A stretch of 64,000 nucleotides of DNA from Cacajao melanocephalus (GCA_963573385.1 CAUYLG010076851.1:160089-224088); one strand, 5' to 3'. Shown: positions 51,591 to 63,084, counted from the stretch's first letter. The notes: a model not told the origin generated them from the letters alone. Program-made: numbers and translations.

Positions 51591-51599
51591 GCCTGTGAT

Positions 51600-51790
51600 G
51601 TATTACAGGTGATTTTCACACAGCCAGGTATTTCACTCCATGACCTTATCAGGGAAGTGGTACCAATTCTTCATTTTCAAATAAGAAACAGGAGGCTTGA
51701 AGAGGAAAGAGACTTAGCCAACGTCCCCCAGTTAACAGGTGGGAGAATCTACACCAAAGGCCAGGCCTCCCGCCCTCTGCCTCTCTTTCC
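51600..51790 (-). mobile_element. MIR, antisense
   Basis: 'caggaggcttgaagaggaaa', 'gagacttagccaacgtcccc' and 'cagttaacaggtgggagaat' follow the antisense MIR. It is tandem with the previous MIR in the same orientation. Confidence 0.6.
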
Positions 51791-52153
51791 TCTTTCCCAG
51801 GCTGAAAAACTACCTGAGCTTCTGCCTGTAAGGAGCCGAGGGGTGGGAATGAAGCTTGTGGAGAGACACTTGCAGCTGCCTAAGCACTGGTGTCTGCCAG
51901 CACCAAACATCTGCAGAAACAGCGGAGGGAATGTGAGTGGATGCTGCTGAGAGCCTCTGCGGAGGTGCAGAGTGCGGCAGTGTCAGATCTCTCGAAACCT
52001 ACCTGGGACCTGGGGGCGGGACGGTGTACACTGGAGCTGGGTGAGAGGGGTTGGCTTTTGACTCCAAATACTCCTTGAGAACACAGAAAAGAACCTGAAG
52101 TTCCCAGAGCTATGGGATGGACATAGTACATGTTAATTTAGAAACCAGAAAAT
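51791..52153. other. Unassigned DNA
   Basis: Moderately GC-rich, with a few CpG near 51960-52025. No repeat or coding signal recognised. Confidence 0.45.
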
Positions 52154-52457
52154 GGGCCAGGTGTGGTGGCTCACACCTGTAATCCTAGCAATTTACGACG
52201 CTGAGGGGAGTGGATCACCTGAGGTCATGAGTTCAAGACCAAACTGGCCAATACGGTGACACCCTGTCTCTACTAAAAAAAAAAAAAAAAAAAAAACCAA
52301 CTGTGCTGGTGGACAACTGTAATCCCAGCTACTCAGGAGGCTGAGGCAGGAGAATTTCTTGAACCCGGGAGGCGGAGGTTGTAGAAAGAAAGCCAGCTAT
52401 GGTGGCATGTGCCTGTAGTCTTGGCTCATGCCCATGCCCGAGGGAGACTTCATATCA
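52154..52457 (+). mobile_element. Alu, rearranged right arm
   Basis: An Alu from GGGCCAGGTGTGGTGGCTCA with a long internal A-run (about 52277-52298). After 'ggcggaggttgtag' the arm switches to another Alu-like phrase ('agctatggtggcatgtgcct'), then 'gagggagacttcatatcaaa'. Confidence 0.85.
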
Positions 52458-52544
52458 AAAAAAAAAAGGGAAGGAAAGAAGGAAAGAAAGAAGGAAAGAA
52501 AGAAATAAAGAAGGAAAGAAAGAAGGAAGGAAAGAAAGAAAGAC
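52458..52544. repeat. (GAAA)/(GGAA)n purine tract
   Basis: About 87 bp of almost pure purine in GAAA and GGAA units, grown from the Alu tail. Its homopurine-homopyrimidine strands could form triplex DNA. Confidence 0.95.
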
Positions 52545-53695
52545 CAGAAAAAGATGGCGCTCCAAGTGGCCAGGATCACCATAAGGGCCATTCTGTCCCA
52601 GGTGAGATGGGAACCCCCAGAAGAGCAAAGCCCCAACTCAGGTCAGAATTCCCAGTATACCCCCACTCCCACCCATCACCCCCATGTGCACTGGTGGGAC
52701 TGACTCAAGAAAGAAAGGACATGGTAACAGGGGACTGCCCCCACAATTATTGGGAGAAATGGCCCAATTTAAAGGAAGCCAAATACAGCAGATGGGAATT
52801 AAACCCAGTACTGGGTTCTAAACCCCAGGCGAGGTGGATTCTGTGAGCCCCCCTGTCTGTAGTGAGTGATCTTGCCAGATTCTGTGTGGGTGGATGTCAG
52901 AACATAAAAGGGAAGAGAGAGAACTGGAGAGGGGAAGATGTTAGTAAACACAGCCAAGCTAGGAAAGGGGATGGCTGGCCTCGCGCAGGTACTGGCCGCT
53001 GCTGATCTTAGTTCTAGTCACAGTGACTGGCCGCCTTATAAAAGCAGCAACCACCTTACCGCTGGGAAAAGGTCAGAGCCCACGATGATGACCACGAAAC
53101 TCAGAGCAGTGTCCGCCCCTGCAGCCTGCCTGTAGCCTACCTGGATGGTCTCCTGAAAATTAAACTCCACATTCACACCAACCTGCCCGTTGCATCTAGG
53201 TGAAAAGTGCATCAGATCATACAGCCTCAAGTCCGTTCTCTTAATCAATTGTCACCATGAGTAATAATTATACCTTGAGAAACAGCAGAGTGACTCAAAA
53301 AGCTGTCCCCTCCCCCTCTGCCGCCCCCTCGCACAGCTCGGAGCTTTGTACACAGTGTTAAGAGGCCCAGAAAGTGAAGCCACCATTTTCTCCTGCCTGT
53401 CAGCTCGCTGAACACTTTAAATGACCATCTGGCCTTCAGTGCCCGATGGGCAGTCACAGACAGTCTCTTTGCTGCCTAAAGAGTTAATTATGCCTGGCTG
53501 TTCCCAAAACAGTGAACTGAGAGCAAGGCTAGGCAGAAAGAAACATCACTGAATATGTGATGCCTGCTTGTGAGACAGTGCTCGGGGGAAGCTGCCTGAT
53601 GCCTTGAAGAAGAGGGCTGATAAACTTTGGAAAAATAAATGGTGCTGCCCCACCAGCTCAGATATGGCCATATGCGTAAAAACGCTGGAGAGCTC
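52545..53695. other. Unassigned DNA
   Basis: About 1.1 kb without a recognised repeat. 53400-53500 holds 'gcctaaagagttaattatgc', a TAATTA core in otherwise balanced sequence. It could be conserved non-coding DNA but this cannot be shown here. Confidence 0.4.
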
Positions 53696-53820
53696 ACACT
53701 TACTGGATGCATATCATGCGCCTGTTACGGGACTGAATGTTTTATTGTACTTGAACGCTATTATTAAGAGGGTGTACAAGACCATCTGGGATGTTGAAAT
53801 ATCAAAATAGTCCATCCTCG
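53696..53820 (-). mobile_element. MIR-like fragment, antisense
   Basis: 'cacttactggatgcatatca' and 'tgcgcctgttacgggactga' resemble antisense '…cacttactatgtgccaggcactgt…'. Confidence 0.4.
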
Positions 53821-53969
53821 TTGGAAAAGTCCATGCCACAGCCCCCCAAAGGCCTGTTTCCTCTACCCCTAAACTCCCCAGGATGCACTGACGGGTAAGC
53901 CTGGCATGGAAGAGGGCCTCTCTGACCCTGCTCAGGGTAACGGTGGTGTCCGTTCTGTTTGATCTGTGC

Positions 53970-54170
53970 TCAGGTTTTAGTGGCCGTGAATATTTTAAAT
54001 CTCTCTCTAATATATACTATCTCACGCCACCCTTACCCAAAGCCCTGTTGTCTCCATCTTGCAGACAGGAAGCTAGGGCCAAATGACCTACCTAAGGTCA
54101 CTCAGGGGGTCCCAAACCCGGTCTGGAACCCAAGCAAACTGACTCTGAGCCTGAGCTGTTGACCACCTGA
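53970..54170 (-). mobile_element. MIR, antisense
   Basis: 'tccatcttgcagacaggaag', 'gacctacctaaggtcactca' and 'cggtctggaacccaagcaaa' match the antisense MIR core. Confidence 0.65.
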
Positions 54171-55739
54171 CTGCTTGGACAGACAAGGCTTATCAGTGTT
54201 GCAGTCACCACTATTCCTGCTCTTTCTCCTTGACTCTGGAACTGACCCAAACTTTACAAGAAACTCTTCATCCTCAAGCCAGCAAAACGTACCTTCATCA
54301 CCACACTTTCATCCCGAAGCATGGTGCAGCTATGCGTCTCTACTCCATCCCCCATATGGCCATCTATCTGGGAGCCCCATTTACCTAAGAGGCCAGGGTC
54401 ACATGGTCCTGAGGAATATGGGTCCCAGAGAGGGGAAACTATGGACTGAGTGGTCTACCATGCAGGATAGCCTCAGAGTAGCCTCCCTCCCCACCGGTCC
54501 TCACCATCAGCTTCCTTTGTCATAGCAGGATTTGGGGCACACAGAGCTACTGTTGTCACTATGGAGAGCTAAGTGCCAAGGGACTTGGACTTTCTCCAGG
54601 GTCCTCTGCACAGTGAAACACTGCCGGAGCCACAATGGCAAGACTCAGGCTGATACAGGAGGGAGTTTGTGTCCCTAGCGTGATGCTAGAAAGGTTGCAC
54701 ACACAGGCTCCTTCCTTGAAGATCTCCTCTAAGGTGGACACTGCCTAGTCTAGAATGAATTAGGTTCATCCTGGCTGGAGTTATGAGAAGGGCAATGCCT
54801 TCTGAAAGACCTGCTTGGTCCACAAACAGCACTCACGTCGAGGTTCACTCAGTGTGGAACGCTGTTTCTCGGAGAACCTGCATGGGCTCTATAGCCATAC
54901 TCAGGGAATGACACGTGTCTTTTATGCAGGACTTATCATAACCTTGATCATGCAAATATGCAAGACACATGTCCAAGTGCAGGCTCATTTGAACGTTTCA
55001 TCAATGGAACACCTCTATCCATCTCATGCCAAAGGGTCTCTCTCAACACCACTTGGCAAACAATCCAAGGGCCTCGGGATGAAACGTTTATCACAGCGAG
55101 ATGGGGGGACTAAGCCACTGGAAAGAAGGACCATTTTTACCCTAGCAGTTCCCACAGGGCAAACACACTTTCCATTTCCTCTTTCTCTTAACCAATTCTT
55201 AGCTTCCTCTAGGTTCCCTTTTAGGAGGTCCCGAATTTATTGTTACAAATCCTCCCATTGAAGTCAGAATCCAGTTCATAAGGCACAATGACTTCCTCTG
55301 TCTCTCAGCACCACTTTTCTAATAAGGAACTCATCCTAAAACCGGGAATCCCGACAGCCAGATTTCATGGCGCATTTGTCTGCGCTGAATATTTTATGTG
55401 GCTTCTCTCCTTTAATTCATTCACATTTCCCTTCAGTTAATCAGCTTTGAATCACTCTCGCTCTCTGCCCACCCATCATCCTTCCAGAAGAACGTTAGAT
55501 ATCCCCACCCCTTGAAGCAGGTCATATGGGAAGGCAATAGCAAATCTAAAAACATAATGCAGACTCTGAGCCACCCCCCCAGCCCCATTTAGGGGTTAAC
55601 CCCACGTGTTCTCACTGGAAGCAGGAACTGCACCATGTAACTCCCCTGAGACCTCCGAGTGCTCACTTATGGAAGTAAATGAACCCAAGCACTCTGTGGC
55701 TGGCTGTTGTTTTGCTCACTCCATGAAGGTGTTGCAAAA
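54171..55739. other. Unassigned DNA
   Basis: About 1.6 kb without a recognised repeat. The plus frame 54815-55261 (148 codons) has a hydrophobic stretch near residues 35-45 but no domain or exon signals. The 55360-55450 AT-richer part could be conserved non-coding DNA, untested. Confidence 0.4.
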
Positions 55740-55935
55740 CACATACTGCGTTTCCTTAGCACTCACTAGGCAATTTGCACACATTATCAGGGATCCTCCC
55801 AACCACTTGCTCACATACTCCTGCTCTCATTTGAGAAAAGACGATTCCGAGGGTCAGAGCAGCTCACCAGTCTACATGATTTGAACCCAGATCTGTCTGG
55901 ATTTAATGCTGTTTCTTTCTGAGGCACCATACTCC
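55740..55935 (-). mobile_element. MIR, antisense
   Basis: 'ccttagcactcactaggcaa', 'ctctcatttgagaaaagacg' and 'gatttgaacccagatctgtc' give a nearly full antisense MIR. Confidence 0.75.
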
Positions 55936-56133
55936 TTTCACCTGTATAGATGATCAGTTCCTAATCAAGGAATTGATTTTTCTTTTTAAATAACAGGGTC
56001 AATCAGTGAATGAGCTCAAAAATAAAATCCAGGAAGAATGGCTATGAGATAAACCGGAGACTATTCTCAGAGTGCTCGGGCCGCTTCCAGCCTTTCCTTC
56101 CCAGCATCGTGCCAACCTCAGCTTCTCCTAGAG

Positions 56134-56321
56134 CAGGGTTTCCAGATAAATACAGGACACCCAGTTAAATGTGAATTTCAGAGAGACAGTGACTAATGTT
56201 TGAGTATAAGTATGTTCCACCTAGTTCATGGGACATACTTGTATTGAAAAAAAAAATCTGTGCTTACGTGAAATTCCAATCTGAGTGTTCCGTGCTTTTA
56301 TTGGCTAGATCTGGCAACCCC
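56134..56321. mobile_element. Palindromic DNA-transposon fossil (MER53-like)
   Basis: A ~188-bp element with inverted ends: 'cagggtttccagataaatac' at the left and 'ggctagatctggcaacccc' at the right. Internal inverted repeats are 'gagtataagtatgttcc' and 'gggacatacttgtat'. This is the architecture of a short hAT-type MITE. I recall the family as MER53 but the name is tentative. No transposase. Confidence 0.75.
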
Positions 56322-56499
56322 TTCCTGCTGGGCAGTCTCCTGCCTGGCTCCAGGTCCTAAGTGTTGCTCCAACAGAAGTTGCCATGGCAGCTGCGCAAGC
56401 CTTCTAGAGCCTTCTAGAGCTGTCTCCACTCACCTCTGCAGCGTCCCTCACCCCTGCACCTTTGTTGGGAGCTCAGGCTCCCAACAAACCCAGCTACTT

Positions 56500-56970
56500 C
56501 CATTCTCCTGGATGCCTGTCGCTGCTTCCAGCCTCCTGCTTTTGGCCTCTGATCTCTGCACCTGCTGTTCTTTCCCCTCTTCTCTTGCCTAGCTAATTCC
56601 TACTGATCCTTCAGTTCTCAACTTGCAGTCACTTCTGCCAGGAAGCCCTCCTGGCTATTGCTGATTGGTTCCCCCAACCGCCCTCTAACGCAGGGTTGGG
56701 TAGCGCCCTGCACCTTCCCCCTAGCAGCCCTCCCTCGACCACCCCCTGCCCCACACTGCCCTGGGGAGCAGAGGCCACGCCACACTCACCCTGGCTCCAT
56801 ACCTTCCACCTGCACCTGGCTGCAGGTGGGAAGCTGGCGAGTGCCTCCTGAATGACTGACTGCAGAATGTCCCGCCAAAGCTGGGGCTCTCCAACGTGAC
56901 TACTTCCTTCCTCCCTTCTGCCTTTAGTCACTTTTTTATCAGTGTCTTCCTCCTCCTCCCCCAGAGTGGT
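56500..56970 (+). mobile_element. L2 3' region
   Basis: 'gcctcctgcttttggcctct', 'gcagtcacttctgccaggaa', 'gccctcctggctattgctga' and 'gcctttagtcacttttttat' follow the L2 order. Confidence 0.65.
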
Positions 56971-57422
56971 TGTGAAAGATGGGGCTTCACGTCAGCAGCA
57001 GCACTCAGGGTGAGCAGAGAACACACCACATGGAGGGACCTCCCTGCACCCACTACAGGGTCACACCACACGCACTGCCCCAGTGGGCCTGGGTCCCACA
57101 GCCCATCTTCCAAGTCCCTCCTGGCTAAAGCCTCCTCTGGGCACAACTTTCTGCTCTTGTCCTCCAACTGGCCCCTTCAACTAGCTGACTTGGATATTGC
57201 TCCCAGTTTGGTGTGTGGGGAGACACCAGTGTCTTGTGGTCGAGGCTTAGGGCAGGTGGCAGGGCTTGCAGAACAACACCCATATGCCGCTCCACGCTCA
57301 CCCACCCAAAGCGGTGCCCACGCGCAGCCTGACAGCAGGCAGAGGCAGCTCGGAACTTAACCCTTGAGTGGCACTCAGAAGGCGGCTTCTCCAGGAACCA
57401 GTGTGGCCAGTGTGAACTTCAA
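56971..57422. other. Unassigned DNA
   Basis: No repeat recognised. The 154-codon plus frame 56896-57360 overlaps L2 and is likely chance. Confidence 0.45.
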
Positions 57423-57427
57423 ACACG

Positions 57428-57477
<50 letters not shown>
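57423..57477. repeat. (CG)/(CA)n alternating tract
   Basis: 55 bp of strict purine-pyrimidine alternation: (CG)5-type start followed by about 20 CA units and a final CG. Strong left-handed (Z) DNA potential. It lies about 400 bp before the CpG-rich segment. Confidence 0.97.
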
Positions 57478-57479
<2 letters not shown>

Positions 57480-57844
57480 CTCCCCTGTCCCCCAGAACAG
57501 CCCTGCTTTCCTCTGGTCAGGGCTTGATTCAAAAAATGCCCTCTCAGGGGGCAAGGAGTGGCTGCAGAGGAGTGGCGGTGGGCTGGGGGTAAGACTAGCA
57601 CCCCAGGGGCTGCAGAAGGGCCCGGGAGGGAGCAGGGAGCTGGGCAAGAACAGGCAGAGGTCTGAGGCAGGAGGTGAACCCACCCACCCCCTGGCCCCTA
57701 AGCTGATCTTTAGAGGCGGCAGCCTGGCTGTGCCCTCACACTGTCGCCCCCAGCCTCCTCTGTGTGAATATGTTGAGAGGACAAAGAGGGAGAAACACCC
57801 TATAGTGTCAAATTTACTCCAAAAATAGAACCCCTCTCTCCGCA
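57478..57844. other. Unassigned GC-rich DNA
   Basis: Non-repetitive GC-rich sequence between the CA tract and the CpG-rich segment. The 154- and 167-codon frames here partly translate the CA tract and are not genes. Confidence 0.45.
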
Positions 57845-58175
57845 GAAAGCTGGCGAGCTCCGGGCGTGTGCACAGCACCCGCGGCTCCCATTTCCTGGGT
57901 CTGTGGCTGTTTCTCCGGGAACTCCCAGCTCAGGTGCCCGGGATCCCGGAATTGCCGTCTCCCCAACCCCTGCCACCCGTCAAGCCACCAACTTCTGCCG
58001 GGCACAGCCCCGGCTCACAGGAGGGACTCACCCAGGGAGGCGCGGACTCTGGCGGTGACTGCTCCTTGGCCCCACCAGGTGAGCCGGGCTGCGGCAAGTA
58101 CAGGTGAGTTCGGCCCGGCAGGTAGGTGTGCAGCGGCTCCGGCTCGGGCTCCGGAGGCTGTGGCTGAGTAAAAGG
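57845..58175 (+). promoter_or_regulatory. CpG-rich segment, candidate promoter or first exon
   Basis: By my count about two dozen CpG in ~330 bp, far above the rest of this window. It carries GC-box-like and CCGG-rich text and no repeat. On the plus strand there are three closely spaced donor-like sites: CCAG|GTGAGC (58078/58079), CAG|GTGAGT (58103/58104) and CAG|GTAGGT (58121/58122). This could be a short CpG-island promoter with an untranslated first exon on the plus strand. It could equally be an orphan CpG island, and a transcript on the minus strand is not excluded. No TATA box or coding start can be assigned. Confidence 0.45.
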
Positions 58176-58648
58176 GCTGACAGGTTAGAGTTTCCCCCTC
58201 CTCCTCTGAGTTGTTAACCACACCCCTGCTGCTCTCCTCCCCACTTCCTTAAAGGGTGGGGTATGTTGTCTGTGTGTGCTGGCTCCAGCCTTTTACCATA
58301 AACTCTGAAATAGACGCTGCCTCCAATTCCCTGAGTGCCGGGCCAACCTGGCGGACAATCTCTGCCCTCCCCGCCGGCCGCAAATGGTATCCTCGGATTT
58401 ATGTACCCCTTGTAAGCAGCTGACTTCCCAGTTCCTAACACCCCTGCATCCTCCACCCACTCCACCTGCAGCCTTTTGGAGGACAAAAGGTGTGTATGAA
58501 GAGGGTGGGCGGGAAACCAACTTCTCAGGCTGGTTCTCCCCCGACACCCCCAGTGGGAGATGTTACCTGCATGGTACTCTGAGCACCTGTGTCCTAATCT
58601 CTCCACCTCCTAAAGTAGCCCCCGTCCCTTTGCAGGCGTGAAAAATCA
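58176..58648. other. Unassigned DNA
   Basis: Contains a CACCC-box-like 'aaccacacccctg' at about 58217. No coding signal or repeat recognised. Confidence 0.45.
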
Positions 58649-58955
58649 GGCCGGGCACAGTGGCTCATGCCTGTAATCCCAGCACTTTGGGAGGCTGAGG
58701 CAGGTAGATCATGAGGTCAAGAGATCGAGACCATCCTGGCCAACATGATGAAACTCTGTCTCTACTAAAATTATAAAAATTAGCTGAGCATGATGGCATG
58801 CACCTGTAGTCCCAGCTACTCAGGGGGCTGAGGAAGTATAATTGCTTGAACCCAGGAAGTAGAGATTGCAGTGAGTCCAGATCGTGCCACTGCACTTCAG
58901 TCAGGTGACAGAGTGAGACTCTGGGAAAAAAAAAAAAAAAACAACAAAAAAAAAC
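58649..58955 (+). mobile_element. Alu (Y/S-like)
   Basis: An Alu from GGCCGGGCACAGTGGCTCA to an A-rich tail with ACAACAAAA. AluY/Sc-like 'atcatgaggtcaagagatcg' is present. Confidence 0.93.
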
Positions 58956-61344
58956 CTCAACACCACCAGGGATAACTAGCCCAGGTCCTTGAACACTGAA
59001 GACCAGGTCCCTGAGCTGTGACCAAGTAGGGTCTGAGGACAGCACAAGAATAGAGATGCTGGACAGCCCTTTCCGGGGGCCCAGTCTCCACATCACTCCA
59101 GCTGGCTGCCCAGAGGCTGGTCCTCTCTTTCCTCAGGCCAGCAGGGCAGTGAGATCGGGGCAGGCCCTCAAGGGCACTTAGCAACCCTTCCTCCCTATCC
59201 CTAGAAAGACTCCAGGCTTGCTTGAGTAGTAGGAGGAGGTGACCTGGACTTGGCATAAGGGCACAAAGCTGGGGTGTACCCAGCATCACCCACATCCTAC
59301 CACGCCCTCTCCAGAGCCCCCGTCCCAGGCTTCTTTATTCTGTGTCCTGTGGAGGACTGGAACCTGATTCCCAGGGCTGCCCTGTTGCACAATTCTAGAG
59401 GATAGTATTCACAACGTACTTCCTGAAAATGGTGCCCCCTGGAGTCATGCCAAGGAAGCACTCAGTTTCCAAGATTGCATTTGACATCTTCTCATTTCTG
59501 AAAAGAAATTGGAGCCTTAGATTAATTAACATATCTAGGAAGTCAGTGTTTCTCAAATTATTGGTGGAGTACCCATAACTATTGGCTGGATGCCACTCTG
59601 GGTCCCCTGAAGATCAGACTCTCTATAGCTGGGGCCCACCTGCCCAGCATAGAGCTTACAACCCATTCATTGGCACTCCCAGCCTCCACAGCTGGAGCCC
59701 CCCTCCTCCCGGCCCTGACCCCCGACTCCTTCCCATTCATACTGTTACAGATTTGTCATGTTCCCAGCACTCAGCATCTTGGAGATAATCTTGGTGACTA
59801 CACAGTGGTCAGGAGGTCAGAGGGTGGCCAAGTGGGAGATCATGGCCAGGGACGGGAGAGACAAGTCAGACAAGGGTCAACTGAAGTTAGCAGGAAAGGT
59901 GTGAGGATGAGGAGACGGGTGATTGACTACATGGCAAGTACATGGTCAGAGGGCATCCAGCAGTAGGTGTCCCCTCTGTATTCTTATGCTTGGGAATGAA
60001 GTGATGAAGCCAGAGTGGCACGAAAATTAGAAACCTGGGTGAGTTGCTGAGAGTCTGTGCTAGGGGGTGACAGAGGGAACTAAAAGCAAAGCCAATCAAG
60101 GCCTGTTTAAGAAAAGGTGAGTTTGTGTGTGCTGCCCCTGTGTGGCCACATGAATGAACTACAATCTTATCTTGCTGGGACCAATTCCGGGAAGGTGAGT
60201 TTTCAGAGATTCAGTTTTCAGAGGTTGTTGAATCTTTCAGCACTTTAAAAAAAATCTTCAAAATCTACCTCATAGAATCATAAAGTCATAGGTTTTTTAA
60301 TGAAAAAAGACATTGAGAAACTCTCTAGGGTTCATTCCAGTGTCATGCACAACCAACTCAGGTCACACACTTCTGCCTGTTACTGCCTTTTAAAAACCCT
60401 ATCAGAAATGCCTTGAGGAGCCCTCAAAGTCTACAGAAATCTTTAAAAGATGCTATTCATGGTGATGCTATCCATATGGCATAGGTTGCAATAACGATCT
60501 ACCCTAGTTGGAAAAGAAAAATATTTCCTTTCTGCCTACTTCTGCCTGTGTCTCAAGCTGACCAAGTGCCCTAATTGCAGGGGGTTTTGGGAGGATGTGT
60601 ATCTAGGTCAGCAGAAGAAAACTGAGGAAAAGGCCTTTAAGCAAATGTCCTTTCTAGCTGATGGACTTTTCTACTTAGATGTTCCACTCTTACCCCAAAC
60701 TCAGGTCTATAACCCTGGCTCATCTTGCTCTTTAAGCAAAGCCTGTTCCAGCCCTCCTGTGAATGTCAGTAAGACAGGAGTCACCTATGACTCTCCCTTT
60801 CCCTCCTTACCCCACAGCCATGCAAAATCTCCAAGTCCTGGGAGTCCCAGCAAGCATTTTTCCCATTTCTCATTTTCTTTCCTGTCCTATTGCCCCTCCC
60901 CAGTCCAGGTTTTCTTTTCTAATGTCTGAACTCTTGTGAAAAGAGTCCCACACCCCCACCCTAGGAGTAGTTGGAACTGGTGATCACAAAGGTGGTTGAG
61001 CTGGTGATTAACTTTTGGGATGGCATCTGAAACCACAAGAATGGACAAGATTGTCTAAGGCAAGAGTCAGAGAGAGCAGGCGACTTCAAGTCAAGCTCTT
61101 ACCAGGAGCACATGAATGAAGACCCAAAGGTCAAGTGGGGTGGGCTGATGAATAAACTGAAAGTGAAGACATGGAGGCAGCATACGCTGATGAGTCCTGG
61201 AGAGCTTGGTCGCCAAGGGAGATTGAGACTGGGGTGTTGGCGGGGAGGGGTTATGGGTTGAAAGAGAACTGCTTCATCATTTGTTTTAGATGATAGCCAG
61301 TAGGGCAGGTTTCAATGCTCATAGGAAAGATCCAGTCCAGAGGG
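58956..61344. other. Unassigned DNA
   Basis: About 2.4 kb without a recognised gene. Frames of 98-112 codons (58957-59295, 59670-59966, 60597-60929) lack domains. The pyrimidine-rich 60700-60920 region may be a very old L2 piece. Confidence 0.4.
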
Positions 61345-61510
61345 AAGAGGTTGTGACTTTGGACAAGTAAATCCATCTTTCTGAGCTTATATTTCCTATC
61401 TAGAAAAGTAGAAAAATAAGTATTATCTTACTTCCCAGGGTATTGTGAAGTCTGAATTAAGTGATAGGTGTATAAATGCTACAAAAAATTCTATGGCTAT
61501 TATTTTTAGA
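61345..61510 (+). mobile_element. MIR
   Basis: 'ttgtgactttggacaagtaa', 'atctttctgagcttatattt' and 'gggtattgtgaagtctgaat' form a sense MIR, well preserved. Confidence 0.8.
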
Positions 61511-61559
61511 AATGATAGCAATCAAACAATGTGAGCTTCATGGGGAGAGAGCACACACA

Positions 61560-61750
61560 TATCTGCCATATAAGTTATCAAGTGTTCACTCTGTGCCAAG
61601 AACTTTCATCTGTCATCCAGCTTGTCTTCACAACCATCTATGAAGTAGCTAGTCCTATTCCTGTTTTGTGGAAAGGAAAAGGAAGCTTACAGAAGGTAAA
61701 TAAATTCTTCACAGCCTCCCAGGTGGTTGCAGAACTAAATCAAAACCCAT
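61560..61750 (-). mobile_element. MIR, antisense
   Basis: 'tgttcactctgtgccaagaa', 'cttcacaaccatctatgaag' and 'gaagcttacagaaggtaaat' form an antisense MIR, inverted relative to its neighbour 50 bp away. Confidence 0.75.
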
Positions 61751-61898
61751 CATTGGCAGGGCTAAGATATTACATAATTGGCATTTCTCCATTGTAAAGA
61801 TGGAATTTAAATTATATCATGTAAGTTTACTATTGTGTAGAATACATTTTATTTAAAAAATAGTATGGTTGTAAGTATTCTAATTAAAAAAAATGAGC

Positions 61899-62087
61899 AA
61901 ATAAAAAAATTAGCTGGGTGGGGTGGTACATGCCTGTAGTCTCAGCTAGTTGATAGGACTGAGGCAGGATAATTGCTTCAACCCAGGAGGTGGAAGTTGC
62001 AGTGAGCTGTGATTGTGCCACTGCACTCCAGCCTGGGCGACAGAGATCCTATTTCAAAAAATGAAAAACAAAAAACAAAAAAAACAA
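61899..62087 (+). mobile_element. Alu 3' portion
   Basis: Starts at 'aaaaattagctgggtggggt', so the left arm is missing. It ends 'ggcgacagagatcctatttc' with an A/C-rich tail. A 5'-truncated Alu. Confidence 0.88.
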
Positions 62088-62269
62088 ACGACAAAGAAAA
62101 ATCTTATGGGTACAGGTATTTAAAAAATGTGCTTCATCACCAAGGGACATCTATCTTTAACCAAGCATCACTATGTTTACCAAGTGGGCCACAGTTGAGG
62201 CCAAAATAAGTTGAGGGTATGGCTGGCATAGATTGAATGGAACTCAAAACCATGACCTCGACTTAAAAA

Positions 62270-62690
62270 GAACTTTCTCTTTTCTTCCTTTAATAATGGA
62301 ATCCCTGACTTTCAGATGGTCACAGGCTGCCCAAAATAAAAACTACATTTCCAAGTCCGTCTTGCAGGTGCAACACTGTGATTAACTTCTCCACAATGGT
62401 TGAAGAGTAGAGGCCATGCACGCAAATTCAGAATCATGCCCTTCAAGGGAATGAGCACATCCTCCCATATTTTCCACTGTCTTTTCTGCCTCCACCTGAC
62501 AACGAAACGCAGAGCAGCCATCCTGGTCTATGATGCTGAGAATCTGGGTAACTAATGCCATCCAGCCACTGTGCTTACCCTGGACACAGTTTGAACCTAG
62601 TTGAATTTTTATGTGAGAAAGAAATTTGTTTGGGTTACTTCATTTTGGTCTTTCTGTTACTGTAGCCTGAACGGCATCTGTGACATGATG
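62270..62690 (+). mobile_element. Old LTR-like element (MaLR/ERVL type)
   Basis: 'ccaaaataaaaactacattt', 'agcagccatcctggtctatg', 'ttatgtgagaaagaaatttg' and 'tctgttactgtagcctgaac' follow an LTR pattern common in mammalian genomes. The family name is not certain. Confidence 0.5.
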
Positions 62691-62776
62691 ATATAATAAG
62701 AAGTGTTTATTTGGTATCTGACCCTGCAAACAACTTCTAAAACTCTTGGAATTTCTGGGGTGTTGAGTATTTTGTG

Positions 62777-63080
62777 AGGCCAGGCATGGTGGCTCATGCC
62801 TGTAATCCAAACACTTTGGGAGGCTGAGGCAGGAGGATGGCTTGAGGCCAGGAGTTCGACATCAGCCTGGCCAACATGGAAAGACCTCATCTGTACAAAA
62901 AAACACAAATATTAGCTGGGCATGGTGGTATACACCTGTAGTTTTAGCTACTTGGGAGGCTGAGGCAAGAGAATTGCTTGAGCCCAGGAGATTGAAGATG
63001 CAGTGAGCTATAATTGGACCACTGGATAACTCTAGCCTGGGCAACAGAGTAAGACCCTGTCTCAAAAAAAAAAAAAAAAG
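62777..63080 (+). mobile_element. Alu
   Basis: A dimeric Alu from AGGCCAGGCATGGTGGCTCA to an A17 tail. Confidence 0.92.
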
Positions 63081-63084
63081 TGCC

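Noticed and set aside
57364..57878. 154- and 167-codon frames on opposite strands
   Set aside because: Both read through the CA/CG microsatellite (Thr-His or Val-Cys repeats) and are artefacts of low complexity.
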